DNA of 10,176 bases from an uncultured Ideonella sp. (lineage in GTDB: Bacteria > Pseudomonadota > Gammaproteobacteria > Burkholderiales > Burkholderiaceae). A program made the position numbers and the translations under genes. The stretch covers positions 1 to 10,176 of the forward strand of contig CAMLGG010000196.1 of the NCBI GenBank assembly GCA_946479475.1. The letters are read 5' to 3'. Position 1 is the stretch's first letter; every line of letters starts with the position of its first letter. Below are positions 1 through 6,674 of the stretch, piece by piece. The notes under the pieces were generated by a model. It was given only the letters and a program-made list of their open reading frames with translations. It had not been told where the DNA came from and did not search any database.

Positions 1-2853
1 TGGATGCAGCGCGCCGAGGTGGCCGCGCTGCTCTGGCCGGACGTGCCGCGCAGCCAGGCCTCGACCAACCTTCGCAAGGCGCTCTTCCGGGTGCGCGACA
101 CCCCCTGTGCGGACGCGATCGAAAGCGACGGTCCGCTGCTGCGCATCGCCGCCTCCACCGACCTGCAGGCCTTCCACGCCAGCGTGCGCGAAGGCCGGCT
201 GGCCGAGGCGCTGGCGCAGGCACCAGGCGACCTCCTGGCCGGCTTCGACGACGATGCCAACGAAGGCTGGACGGAATGGCTGCGCGGCCAGCGCGAGCGC
301 TGGCGGCAGGCCTGGCGCAGCGCCGCACTTCAGCGCCTGGCAGGTGGTGCTTCGGACGACGAGGCCATTGCGCTGTCGGCGGCGATGCTCGAAGCGGACC
401 CGCTGGATGAAGCGGCGCTCGAGATCCACGTGCGGCATCTGGCCCACGCCGGCCAGGCGGCGCGCGCGCGAGAAGCCTGGCGCGCCTTCGCCCAGCGCCT
501 CGACCAGGACCTCGGCGTGCAGCCCGGCAGCGCGCTGCGTGCCCTGCACGACAGCTTGCTCTCCGCCACGCCGGCGCCCGCCACGTCCACGCTCGCCGAC
601 GACGACGGCTATGTCGGCCGCGTGGTCGAGTTGCGCCGCATCGTCGAACTGATGGGCCGACCCGCCTGCCGCCTGCTCGCCATCGTCGGGCCGGGAGGCG
701 TCGGCAAGACGCGCCTGGCGCGGCGGGCGATGGAAGAAGTGTCCCCGCTGTTCGACGACGGCGCGCTGTTCGTCTCCCTGGAGGATGTGGACAGTCCGGC
801 CGGCTTCGTCGCGCGCCTCTCCCGCCTGCTCGGGGTGCCGCGCTCGGGCACGAAGGACGAGCTGCAGGCGCTGGCCGACCACCTGCACGAGCGCCACCTG
901 CTGCTGGTGCTCGACAACTTCGAGCCCGTCGCCGCGATCGCCACGCCGCTGATCGAGAAGCTGCTGGACGCCGCGCCGAACCTGAAGCTGATCGCCACCA
1001 CGCGCGAGCGCCTCGCACTGGCCGCGCAGTGGGCGCTGCCGCTCGAGGGCCTGCCATGCCCCGAGCCGGAGGACATGGACCGGCTGGAGGACTTCGACGC
1101 CTCGCGCCTCTTCCTCGCTGCCGCGCGGCGCGCCGACCCGACGGGCGACGCCTGCAGCGAGCCGGCCGCGATCGTCGACATCTGCCGCCAGGTCGACGGC
1201 CTGCCGCTCGCGCTGGAGCTCACCGCCGCGTGGACGCGGATGATGCGCTGTGCCGACATCGCCCGCGAGCTGCGCCAGGGCACCGAGTTGCTGCGCGCCA
1301 CCAACCCGGCCTTCCCTGCGCGCCAGGCGAGCCTCGAAGCGGTCTTCGAGCAATCCTGGCGGCTGCTGGGCGAGCGCGAGCGCCAGGCGCTGGCGCGCCT
1401 GTCGGTGTTCCGCGCGGGCTTCACCGTGGAGGCGGCGCGTGTGGTCGCGGCGGCGCCGCTGCCGGTGCTTGGCGCGCTGCTCGACAAGTCGCTGCTGCGC
1501 AAGGAGGGCTTGCGCATGAGCCTGCACCCGCTGGTGCAGCAGTTCGCGGCGCTTCAGCTGGGCGACGGATGGCCGTACGAGGCCGCTCGCGCCGCCCACG
1601 CGGTCTTCTTCCGCGACTTGCTGGCCGAGCGCCAGCCGGCGCTGCGCGGGGCGGAGGCCGAGGCCCTGCGCTGCATCGACGACGAGTACGAGAACTGCCG
1701 CGTGGCGCTGGAGTGGTTGTCGGCGCACGGGCCTTCGGAGCGCCTCGCCACCGCGGCCTGGGGCCTGTCGGACCACGCCGAGCATCGCGGCCAGCCGCAG
1801 CGTGCGCTGGCGGTGCTGCAAGCCGCGATGGCGACGCCGCTGGCGGCGCGCGAGCCCACCGTGCGCGCGCGACTGCTGGTGCATGCGTCCCACCTGCAGA
1901 TCCGGCTGGACCGCTTCGCCGATGCCGAGGCGCAGGCGCGTGAAGCGATGGCCACCGCCGCGCAGGGCGACGATGGCGAGGCGATGCTCACGCGGCGCCT
2001 GGCGCTGCGGGTGCTGGGCGCCGCCGCTCTGCGCCTGGGCCACCTCGACGAGGCGCGCGAGCACTTCCAGGCCATGCTGGAACTTGCGAGCGGGCCGTCG
2101 GCGATGCGCGACCGCGCCGTCTCGCTGGACCACCTGTCGCTGATCGAGCGGCGCGTTGGCCGCTACGACGAGGCGCTGCGCCTGGCCCGCGAAGCGCTCG
2201 CGCTGCAGCGCCGCCATGGTGACGTGGCCGTGCTCTCGCTCGGCCTGAACAACCTCGGGTCGCTGCACATGAGCAGGCGCGAACCCGAAGCGGCCGAAGC
2301 GCCGCTGACCGAAGCGCTGGCGCTGTGCGAGCGCAACGGCCTCACCGCCACCGGCGGCCTGGTGCTCGCGAACCTCAGTGACATGGCCTTGATGCGCGGC
2401 GACCTCGAAGCCGCACAGCGCCACGGACGGCGCGCGCTGACCATGATCGAATCGATGGGGCACCGCATGCTCTACGGCTGGCTGCAGGCGCAGCTCGGCA
2501 TCGTGGCGGCGCTGCGCGGCGACATCCCCGCCGCCTGCGCGTCGGTGGGTCTGGCCTGCGAGGTTGCGCTCGCGCTGCAGGTGCCACTTCTGAAAGCCAA
2601 GGTGACCGTGGCCTTCGCGCAGGTGGCACACCGCAGCGGCCATGCCGTGGCAGCGCGGCAGGCCCTGCGTGTCGCCGATGCCGAGCCCAGTCTCAGCCTC
2701 GGGGACCGCGAGGAGCTCGCGCGCCCGACGGCGCAGTGGGAAGAGGTGGCGCTTCCTGCGTTGCCCGCGATGACGCTCGATACCTTGCTGCAGCGCGTGG
2801 CCTTGGAAGCGCCGGGCGGCTTCGCTGCGCTCGTCGCGTTCCTGGGCCGCTGA
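1..2853 (+). CDS. AfsR-like STAND regulator (BTAD + NB-ARC ATPase + TPR), 5' end missing
   Basis: Large signal-transducing ATPase regulator expected to bind DNA in the cytoplasm. The frame is open from base 1 and the first visible ATG (position 4) lies inside the usual N-terminal winged helix: AALLWPD followed by TNLRKALFRVR matches the middle of OmpR-like domains of SARP/BTAD regulators. The true start is therefore upstream. Counting from that ATG: BTAD helical domain about 45-190 (ADPLDEAALEIHVRHLAHAG, LGVQPGSALRALHD); NB-ARC-type ATPase about 205-450 with Walker A GPGGVGKT (229-236), Walker B LLLVLDN (about 299-305), sensor-like ATTR (331-334) and GLPLALEL (about 399-406); then about seven TPR-like helix pairs from 620 to 895. 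No membrane segment was seen. In this family ATP or ligand binding usually switches the protein between off and on states. It lies 64 nt upstream of, and co-oriented with, four small or secreted-protein genes, so it may regulate them (inference). The ligand is unknown. Confidence 0.9.
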   Translation, partial: WMQRAEVAALLWPDVPRSQASTNLRKALFRVRDTPCADAIESDGPLLRIAASTDLQAFHASVREGRLAEALAQAPGDLLAGFDDDANEGWTEWLRGQRERWRQAWRSAALQRLAGGASDDEAIALSAAMLEADPLDEAALEIHVRHLAHAGQAARAREAWRAFAQRLDQDLGVQPGSALRALHDSLLSATPAPATSTLADDDGYVGRVVELRRIVELMGRPACRLLAIVGPGGVGKTRLARRAMEEVSPLFDDGALFVSLEDVDSPAGFVARLSRLLGVPRSGTKDELQALADHLHERHLLLVLDNFEPVAAIATPLIEKLLDAAPNLKLIATTRERLALAAQWALPLEGLPCPEPEDMDRLEDFDASRLFLAAARRADPTGDACSEPAAIVDICRQVDGLPLALELTAAWTRMMRCADIARELRQGTELLRATNPAFPARQASLEAVFEQSWRLLGERERQALARLSVFRAGFTVEAARVVAAAPLPVLGALLDKSLLRKEGLRMSLHPLVQQFAALQLGDGWPYEAARAAHAVFFRDLLAERQPALRGAEAEALRCIDDEYENCRVALEWLSAHGPSERLATAAWGLSDHAEHRGQPQRALAVLQAAMATPLAAREPTVRARLLVHASHLQIRLDRFADAEAQAREAMATAAQGDDGEAMLTRRLALRVLGAAALRLGHLDEAREHFQAMLELASGPSAMRDRAVSLDHLSLIERRVGRYDEALRLAREALALQRRHGDVAVLSLGLNNLGSLHMSRREPEAAEAPLTEALALCERNGLTATGGLVLANLSDMALMRGDLEAAQRHGRRALTMIESMGHRMLYGWLQAQLGIVAALRGDIPAACASVGLACEVALALQVPLLKAKVTVAFAQVAHRSGHAVAARQALRVADAEPSLSLGDREELARPTAQWEEVALPALPAMTLDTLLQRVALEAPGGFAALVAFLGR

Positions 2854-2891
2854 GCTTCGCGGAACGCCCGCAGAACGGGGCGCCCGCCACA

Positions 2892-2915
2892 GTTCGTCCT
2901 CACGAAAGGACGAAC
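2892..2915 (+). promoter_or_regulatory. RBS-masking 9-bp inverted repeat before the DUF1127 gene
   Basis: A perfect inverted repeat, GTTCGTCCT (2892-2900) and AGGACGAAC (2907-2915), is separated by the 6-nt loop CACGAA. The right arm contains most of the Shine-Dalgarno AAAGGA (2905-2910) of the gene starting at 2918 and ends two bases before its ATG. In RNA the stem would hide the ribosome binding site. As DNA it is also a plausible dyad operator. No T tract follows, and the ATG is directly adjacent, so an intrinsic terminator is unlikely. Confidence 0.65.
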
Positions 2916-2917
2916 CC

Positions 2918-3163
2918 ATGCACACCCTGCTCACCCTCCTGCCGGTGCAGCCCGGCATCCTGGCCACCGCCCGCCTGGCGCTGGCCGAAGCGCAGCGCCG
3001 CTGGGCGGCCCGCCGCGAGGCGCGCCCGACGGCTGAAGCGCTGGCCGACCTGGACGACCGCGCGCTGCACGGCCTCGGTTTCGACCGCAGCGGGATCGAC
3101 GCCGTGTCAATCGAGTTGCACGGCCTGCGCCGCCCTTCGCTGCGCCGCACGAGCGAGGCCTGA
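2918..3163 (+). CDS. DUF1127-like small protein
   Basis: An 81-residue protein. Residues 41-62 (ALADLDDRALHGLGFDRSGI) match the DUF1127 signature of proteobacterial small basic proteins, roughly LxxLxDRxLxDIGLxRxxI. An Arg-rich amphipathic stretch (27-36) precedes it. Some DUF1127 proteins act as RNA-binding or stress-related regulators, but the role of this one is unknown. The start is set by AAAGGA seven bases upstream of the ATG. That site lies inside a perfect hairpin, so translation may be conditional. The gene sits 64 nt after the regulator and 55 nt before the DUF4242 pair. The C-terminus (RRPSLRRTSEA) is longer than in minimal family members. The family call rests on the motif only. 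Confidence 0.8.
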   Translation: MHTLLTLLPVQPGILATARLALAEAQRRWAARREARPTAEALADLDDRALHGLGFDRSGIDAVSIELHGLRRPSLRRTSEA

Positions 3164-3218
3164 GGCCGCTCCCGTTTCCCTCACCCCGACCCCAACCACT
3201 CCATCGAAAGGAACCACC

Positions 3219-3497
3219 ATGAACCGCTATCTCGTCGAACGCACCTTCCCCGAAGGCCTCTCCATCCCCATGACCCCGGAAGGCCGCAAGGCCTGCGCCA
3301 AGGTCGTGAAGGTCAATGCCAGCGAGGCCGTGACCTGGGTCCACTCCTACGTGAGCCCTGACCGCAAGAAGACCTTCTGCATCTACGACGGCCCGTCGCC
3401 CGAAGCGATCCGCCAGGTGGCCGAGCGCAACGGCCTGCCGGTCGACACGATCACCCCGGTGACCGTGCTCGACCCGTACTTCTACCTGCCGGCCTGA
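3219..3497 (+). CDS. DUF4242 (SCO4226-like) protein, copy 1
   Basis: A 92-residue cytosolic protein covering the whole DUF4242 domain: RYLVERTFPEGL at 3-14, VTWVHSYVSPDRKKTFCIYD at 38-57, SPEAIRQVAERNGLP at 60-74 and a DPYFY tail at 85-89. The family has a small ferredoxin-like fold. The Streptomyces coelicolor member SCO4226 is described as a nickel-binding protein, so metal binding is possible here, with His42, Cys26 and Cys54 as candidate side chains (inference). No signal peptide is present. A good Shine-Dalgarno, AAAGGA (3207-3212), lies six bases before the ATG. A diverged copy follows 20 nt downstream. Proteins of this type are often of unknown role, and no pathway can be assigned. Confidence 0.88.
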   Translation: MNRYLVERTFPEGLSIPMTPEGRKACAKVVKVNASEAVTWVHSYVSPDRKKTFCIYDGPSPEAIRQVAERNGLPVDTITPVTVLDPYFYLPA

Positions 3498-3517
3498 CGC
3501 GACGCCAAAGCCTCTCC

Positions 3518-3805
3518 ATGAAGCGCTACCTGGTCGAAAGAAGCTTCCCGCACGGCCTCGTCGTCCCGATGAGCGCCGAAGGCCGCAAGACCTGCGGGAG
3601 CGTGCTGGCCGTCAACGCCCCCTGGGCGGTCACCTGGATCCGCTCCTACGTGAGCCCCGACGGCATGAAGACCTGGTGCCTCTACGAAGCCCCGTCGCAG
3701 GAGGCCATCCGCCAGGTGGCCGAACGCAACGGCCTTCCGTTCGAGCGCATCACCGAAGTCGGCCTGTGGAGCCCACACTCATTTCCCAGCCAGAACCTTC
3801 CATGA
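3518..3805 (+). CDS. DUF4242 protein, diverged copy 2
   Basis: A 95-residue paralogue of the preceding gene; by hand count 54 of the first 81 residues are identical. RYLVER, SYVSPD and EAIRQVAERNGLP are unchanged and Cys26 and Cys54 are kept. His42 of copy 1 is Arg here (VTWIRSYV), and the conserved DPYFY tail is replaced by SPHSFPSQNLP. The chemistry or partner may therefore have changed. No convincing Shine-Dalgarno precedes the ATG, which lies 20 nt after the stop of copy 1, so translation probably depends on ribosomes finishing that gene. Its own stop overlaps the start of the secreted FG-GAP protein (ATGA at 3802-3805). The altered tail may reflect selection for, or sequence constraint from, that overlap (inference). 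Confidence 0.85.
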   Translation: MKRYLVERSFPHGLVVPMSAEGRKTCGSVLAVNAPWAVTWIRSYVSPDGMKTWCLYEAPSQEAIRQVAERNGLPFERITEVGLWSPHSFPSQNLP

Positions 3806-6153
3806 AACTCTTCTGTCTTCAAACCCTCGGCAGCGCGATCGCGGCTGCCGTCTGCTGCGCGCTGCCCGTCGGCAACGCGCATGCGCAGTTCGCGTCCTGG
3901 TCGGCGCAGCCGAACGTCAAGGCGCTGGCCGGCGACTTCGACGGCGACAAGGCGAGCGACATCCTGCTCACCGGCGGCGCCGGCTGGACCAGCCTGCCGG
4001 TGGCCTTCTCCAACCGCGACGGCTCGTTCCGCGTCACCAATGCCTTCGTCGGCGACTTCGGCACCTGGGCCACCACGCCCAACGTCAAGACGCTCGTGGG
4101 CGACTTCAACGGCGACCGCAAGAGCGACGTCGCGCTGATCGGCCCGGGCGGCTGGCGCAGCATGCCGGTGGCCTTCTCCAATGGCGACGGCAGCTTCCGC
4201 ATCACCAACTCCAATGTCGGCGACTTCGGCGGCTGGGCCTCGGTGCCCAACGTCGACGCGCTGGTCGGCGATTTCGACGGCGACGGCAAGGCCGATGTGG
4301 CGCTGGCCGGCGGCGACCCGAACTGGTGGCACACGATGCCTGTCGCCTTTTCGAAGAAGGACGGTAGCTTCAAGGTCACCAACACCGAAGCCGGCGTCTT
4401 CGCCGTGCGCGCGGGCGAGCTCGGCACGAAGAAGGTCGTGGGCGACTTCGACGGCGACGGCAGGGCAGACATCGCCGTCGTCGGTTCCTCCGCGCGCACG
4501 CTGCCGGTTGCGTTCTCGCGCGGCAAGGGCGCGTTCGACATTCGCGACGCGGCCATCGGTGAATTCGCCGCCTGGGCCGCGGTGCCCGGCGTGAAGGTGC
4601 TGGTGGGCGACTTCAACGGCGACCGCCGCAGCGACATTGCCTTGATCGGCGGCGACCCGAACTGGTGGAGCACCGTGCCCGTGGCGTTCTCCAACGGTGA
4701 CGGCACGTTCAACGTCACCAACTTCCAGGTCTACTTCGACGGCAGCAACAACCTGTCGGCGCAGGCAGCACATGGGGCGGCCACGGTGTTCGCCGGTGAC
4801 GCGAACGGCGACGGCCTGGCCGACATCACCGTCGTCAGTGCGGGCACCTTCGTCTACACCGGCCTGTCACGCGGCGACGGCACTTTCGGCATCGTCATCT
4901 CGCAGCCGGGCGACTTCGCTTCGCGCTCGCACGAGGCTGGCGTGCACGCCGTGGTGGCCGACTTCGACCGCGACGGCCGCATCGACGTGGCGCTGACCGG
5001 CAACCCCTTCTGGAACACCGTGCCGATGGCGCGCTCGCGAGGCGGCAGCTACATCGGCCGCTTCCTGCCCATCCAGCAGGCGGGTGTGCAGGACGTGTTC
5101 CCGATCCGCGCCTGGGTCACCGGCAGCACCTGGGAGCCCTTCGCCAACCGTTGCGTGGCCGACCCGGTGGGCAGCCTGCGCACGCTGACGCCCGACCCGA
5201 GCTACGTGATGGGCTACCGCAGCGGCAGCGACGAGGCCAGCGTGTGGGCACCGACCACCGGCACCGGCATGGAGCACCGCCAGGGCATCCAGCGCCTGAA
5301 CCGCAACGGGGTGAACTACTTCGCCGTCTCGATGTCGACCCAGCCCGGCACGGCCGCGGGCCTGGAGATCACCTCGATGGGCTCGCGCGGGCCGACGCTC
5401 TACGCGATGGGCGGCAACACTGCGCCGTTCCAACTCGCCCCGGCCAGCGACTCGGTGCGCGCCTACATCAGCGAACCTTCCGCCCGCAACCACGCGAGCG
5501 GCTTCCAGATCACCGGTGAGTATGCGATCCAGCCGTTCGAGGCGATCGACGACAGCGTCACGGCAGGCTTTCGCATCGTGCGCCTGAGCGACCCGACGCG
5601 GCCAGTCTGGAGCGCCTCGACGAACCGCCTACGCAACGGCCTCACCGACGCCGGTGCGGCGAGCCTGGTTCGGCTGCAATCCGGCCGCTTCATGGCCTTG
5701 GTGTTCGGCAACGACTCTGACAACGTCGAGGTCTTCGTCTCCACGCTGGCCGAGATGCCGGGCTTCAGCGGCAATGGCTCGCAATGGCAATCGGTGGCCG
5801 CAGCCAACACGCCGTTCGGCGCATCGGACTACCAGAACGTCCAGATCGTCTCCGACTGCTCCGGCCAGCTCTACATCGTGGGCACGCACCGCCACTGGGA
5901 TTCGGAGAACGACTGGGCCGACATCTGGCGCCTCGACGTGTCCGACAGCTACGCGCCGAGCTTCACCAAGCTGGGCAACTTCAATGCCAAGTGCCGTACC
6001 GGCAACACAGGCAACGAGCGCTACTGCGACTTCGCAGCAGGAGCGGGCGTGTACGTGGACGGCAGCGGCAAGCTGGTGCTGTACGGCGTGGAGCATTACA
6101 ACGACGGCGTGCCCGGCACCACGCGCGGGGTCAAGGTACGCGAGTTCAACTAG
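3802..6153 (+). CDS. Secreted FG-GAP/VCBS-repeat protein with uncharacterised C-terminal half
   Basis: About 783 residues. The start at 3802 is chosen because it directly begins a Sec signal peptide (basic Lys2, hydrophobic core about 9-23, likely cleavage NAHA/QF after residue 28) and overlaps the upstream stop as ATGA. Seven FG-GAP/VCBS-type repeats follow. Their acidic loops start at residues 44, 100, 156, 214, 269, 332 and 386 (GDFDGD, GDFNGD, GDANGD, ADFDRD), giving a period near 56 residues. DxDxDG-like loops of this kind bind calcium and form beta-propeller blades. Linkers such as LPVAFSNRDGSF and WATTPNVK recur. Residues from about 400 to 783 match no family I know. They are rich in Gly/Ser/Asn and aromatic residues and contain four cysteines (451, 686, 731, 742), possibly two disulfides in the periplasm or outside. 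Likely an extracellular or periplasmic calcium-stabilised binding or adhesion protein, or a carbohydrate-active one, but no catalytic motif is visible. Confidence 0.85.
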   Translation: MKLFCLQTLGSAIAAAVCCALPVGNAHAQFASWSAQPNVKALAGDFDGDKASDILLTGGAGWTSLPVAFSNRDGSFRVTNAFVGDFGTWATTPNVKTLVGDFNGDRKSDVALIGPGGWRSMPVAFSNGDGSFRITNSNVGDFGGWASVPNVDALVGDFDGDGKADVALAGGDPNWWHTMPVAFSKKDGSFKVTNTEAGVFAVRAGELGTKKVVGDFDGDGRADIAVVGSSARTLPVAFSRGKGAFDIRDAAIGEFAAWAAVPGVKVLVGDFNGDRRSDIALIGGDPNWWSTVPVAFSNGDGTFNVTNFQVYFDGSNNLSAQAAHGAATVFAGDANGDGLADITVVSAGTFVYTGLSRGDGTFGIVISQPGDFASRSHEAGVHAVVADFDRDGRIDVALTGNPFWNTVPMARSRGGSYIGRFLPIQQAGVQDVFPIRAWVTGSTWEPFANRCVADPVGSLRTLTPDPSYVMGYRSGSDEASVWAPTTGTGMEHRQGIQRLNRNGVNYFAVSMSTQPGTAAGLEITSMGSRGPTLYAMGGNTAPFQLAPASDSVRAYISEPSARNHASGFQITGEYAIQPFEAIDDSVTAGFRIVRLSDPTRPVWSASTNRLRNGLTDAGAASLVRLQSGRFMALVFGNDSDNVEVFVSTLAEMPGFSGNGSQWQSVAAANTPFGASDYQNVQIVSDCSGQLYIVGTHRHWDSENDWADIWRLDVSDSYAPSFTKLGNFNAKCRTGNTGNERYCDFAAGAGVYVDGSGKLVLYGVEHYNDGVPGTTRGVKVREFN
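3931..4974 (+). repeat. Seven in-frame FG-GAP/VCBS coding repeats, about 168 bp each
   Basis: Span from the first to the last acidic loop inside the secreted protein. Units are 54-63 codons apart (56, 56, 58, 55, 63, 54). The first five are closely alike, with a recurring GD-F-(D/N)-GD core, a short hydrophobic strand, a PVAF strand and a GSF or GTF turn. Units 6 and 7 are more diverged (GDANGD, ADFDRD). Unit 4 lacks the tryptophan-containing linker of its neighbours. The close likeness of units 1, 2, 3 and 5 points to duplication inside the gene or to homogenisation between units. Confidence 0.85.
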
Positions 6154-6154
6154 A

Positions 6155-6222
6155 CTGGCGAGGGCTGAATCGGGCAGGGCGGATGGCGCAGCAGCGATGC
6201 TCAGGCGCCATCCGACCGCCAG
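6155..6222 (+). terminator. Nested hairpin after the FG-GAP gene, probable transcription end
   Basis: Starts two bases past the stop codon. The outer arms are CTGGCG (6155-6160) and CGCCAG (6217-6222). The inner arms are GGATGGCGC (6181-6189) and GCGCCATCC (6205-6213), extended by a C/G pair at 6180/6214. Inside these, AGCA (6190-6193) pairs with TGCT (6198-6201) around GCGA, a GNRA-type tetraloop, leaving a 3-nt bulge. No T run follows, so it would be a non-canonical terminator or an mRNA 3'-end stabiliser. Confidence 0.5.
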
Positions 6223-6305
6223 CGCAATCTCGCTCTCATCCGACACTCAGGCTTTCCGACAAACTCGACCTTGCCATCGACGCCGTTGGAGCCCCAGTGC
6301 CCCGG

Positions 6306-6340
6306 CGCCTGGCTTCGATAGCGCCATGACGAGCCAGGCG
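6306..6340 (-). terminator. 9-bp inverted repeat directly after the GNAT remnant
   Basis: CGCCTGGCT (6306-6314) and AGCCAGGCG (6332-6340) pair perfectly around a 17-nt loop, with one extra wobble and one G/C pair possible outside. It abuts the stop codon of the truncated GNAT frame (6341-6343 on the - strand). There is no T tract, so termination is uncertain. It could equally mark a rearrangement end. Confidence 0.35.
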
Positions 6341-6577
6341 TCATCCTCTGCCACCAGACTCACAGGTGGCCAGCTGGACCGAGGTCTGCGGCTCCAGCAT
6401 TGATTGCGTCGGCATGGACGCCATGAACTCGCGGGCCTCGTCGAGAGTCATGGGAGTCCACCCCTGGTATCGAGCCAGGACGGGGTCCGCCCGGTAGCTG
6501 GCGAAGCGTTCCAGGTCGGATTGCTGCAGGCGCCGCACGACGAGACGTTCGGTGCGGATTGGAAGTTGAAGGGTCAT
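6341..6577 (-). pseudogene. Truncated GNAT (RimJ/RimL-type) N-acetyltransferase, N-terminal part only
   Basis: The first 70 or so residues read as a typical GNAT N-terminus: IRTERLVVRRLQQSDLERF, then RADPVLARYQGWTPMTLDEA, ending in SVQLAT. The frame then becomes unrelated (CESGGRG) and stops at 78 residues, against about 165-180 for the family. The central strand pair and the acetyl-CoA pyrophosphate-binding motif (Q/RxxGxG/A) are missing, and I could not find them in any frame as far as 6154. The protein cannot be an active acetyltransferase. A deletion or rearrangement joined the N-terminal part to foreign or intergenic sequence near 6365. The start context (ATG at 6577) has only a weak Shine-Dalgarno. 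Confidence 0.75.
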
Positions 6578-6674
6578 GCGTGTTCTCGACGCCGAGGGGC
6601 CACCGCTTGCATTTCACAGTCACGCCGGCCCGTTCCCTTTGAGCGCCATTGCCAACGAATCTCGAGTCAAGAGT

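Larger units (their letters stand above)
6154..6674. other. Gene-poor stretch with two hairpins and a gene remnant
   Basis: Between the stop of the secreted protein (+) and the stop of hydrolase 1 (-) there is no intact gene. It contains two strong inverted repeats (6155-6222 and 6306-6340) and a truncated GNAT gene (6341-6577, -). I saw nothing recognisable in 6223-6305 or 6578-6674. The short frames that cross these parts resemble no family. Confidence 0.6.

Noticed and set aside
3802..3870. Possible lipoprotein signal at Cys18-Cys19 of the FG-GAP protein
   Set aside because: The residue before Cys18 is Val rather than Gly, Ala or Ser, hydrophobic residues follow, and a normal NAHA/Q cleavage site is present further on.
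3682..4773. Long open frame (363 codons) on the - strand opposite the FG-GAP repeats
   Set aside because: It is the antisense of GC-rich repeat codons. Its translation is a low-complexity mirror of the repeats with no ribosome site or family match, while the + strand has a signal peptide and clear repeats.
3931..4974. Evenly spaced DNA repeats that might suggest an array
   Set aside because: The units are in frame, diverged at the DNA level and translate to FG-GAP repeats. There is no constant repeat with unique spacers.
6154..6342. Integron attC site or transposon end formed by the two hairpins
   Set aside because: No core GTTRRRY/RYYYAAC boxes, no integrase or transposase, and no flanking target duplication were seen.
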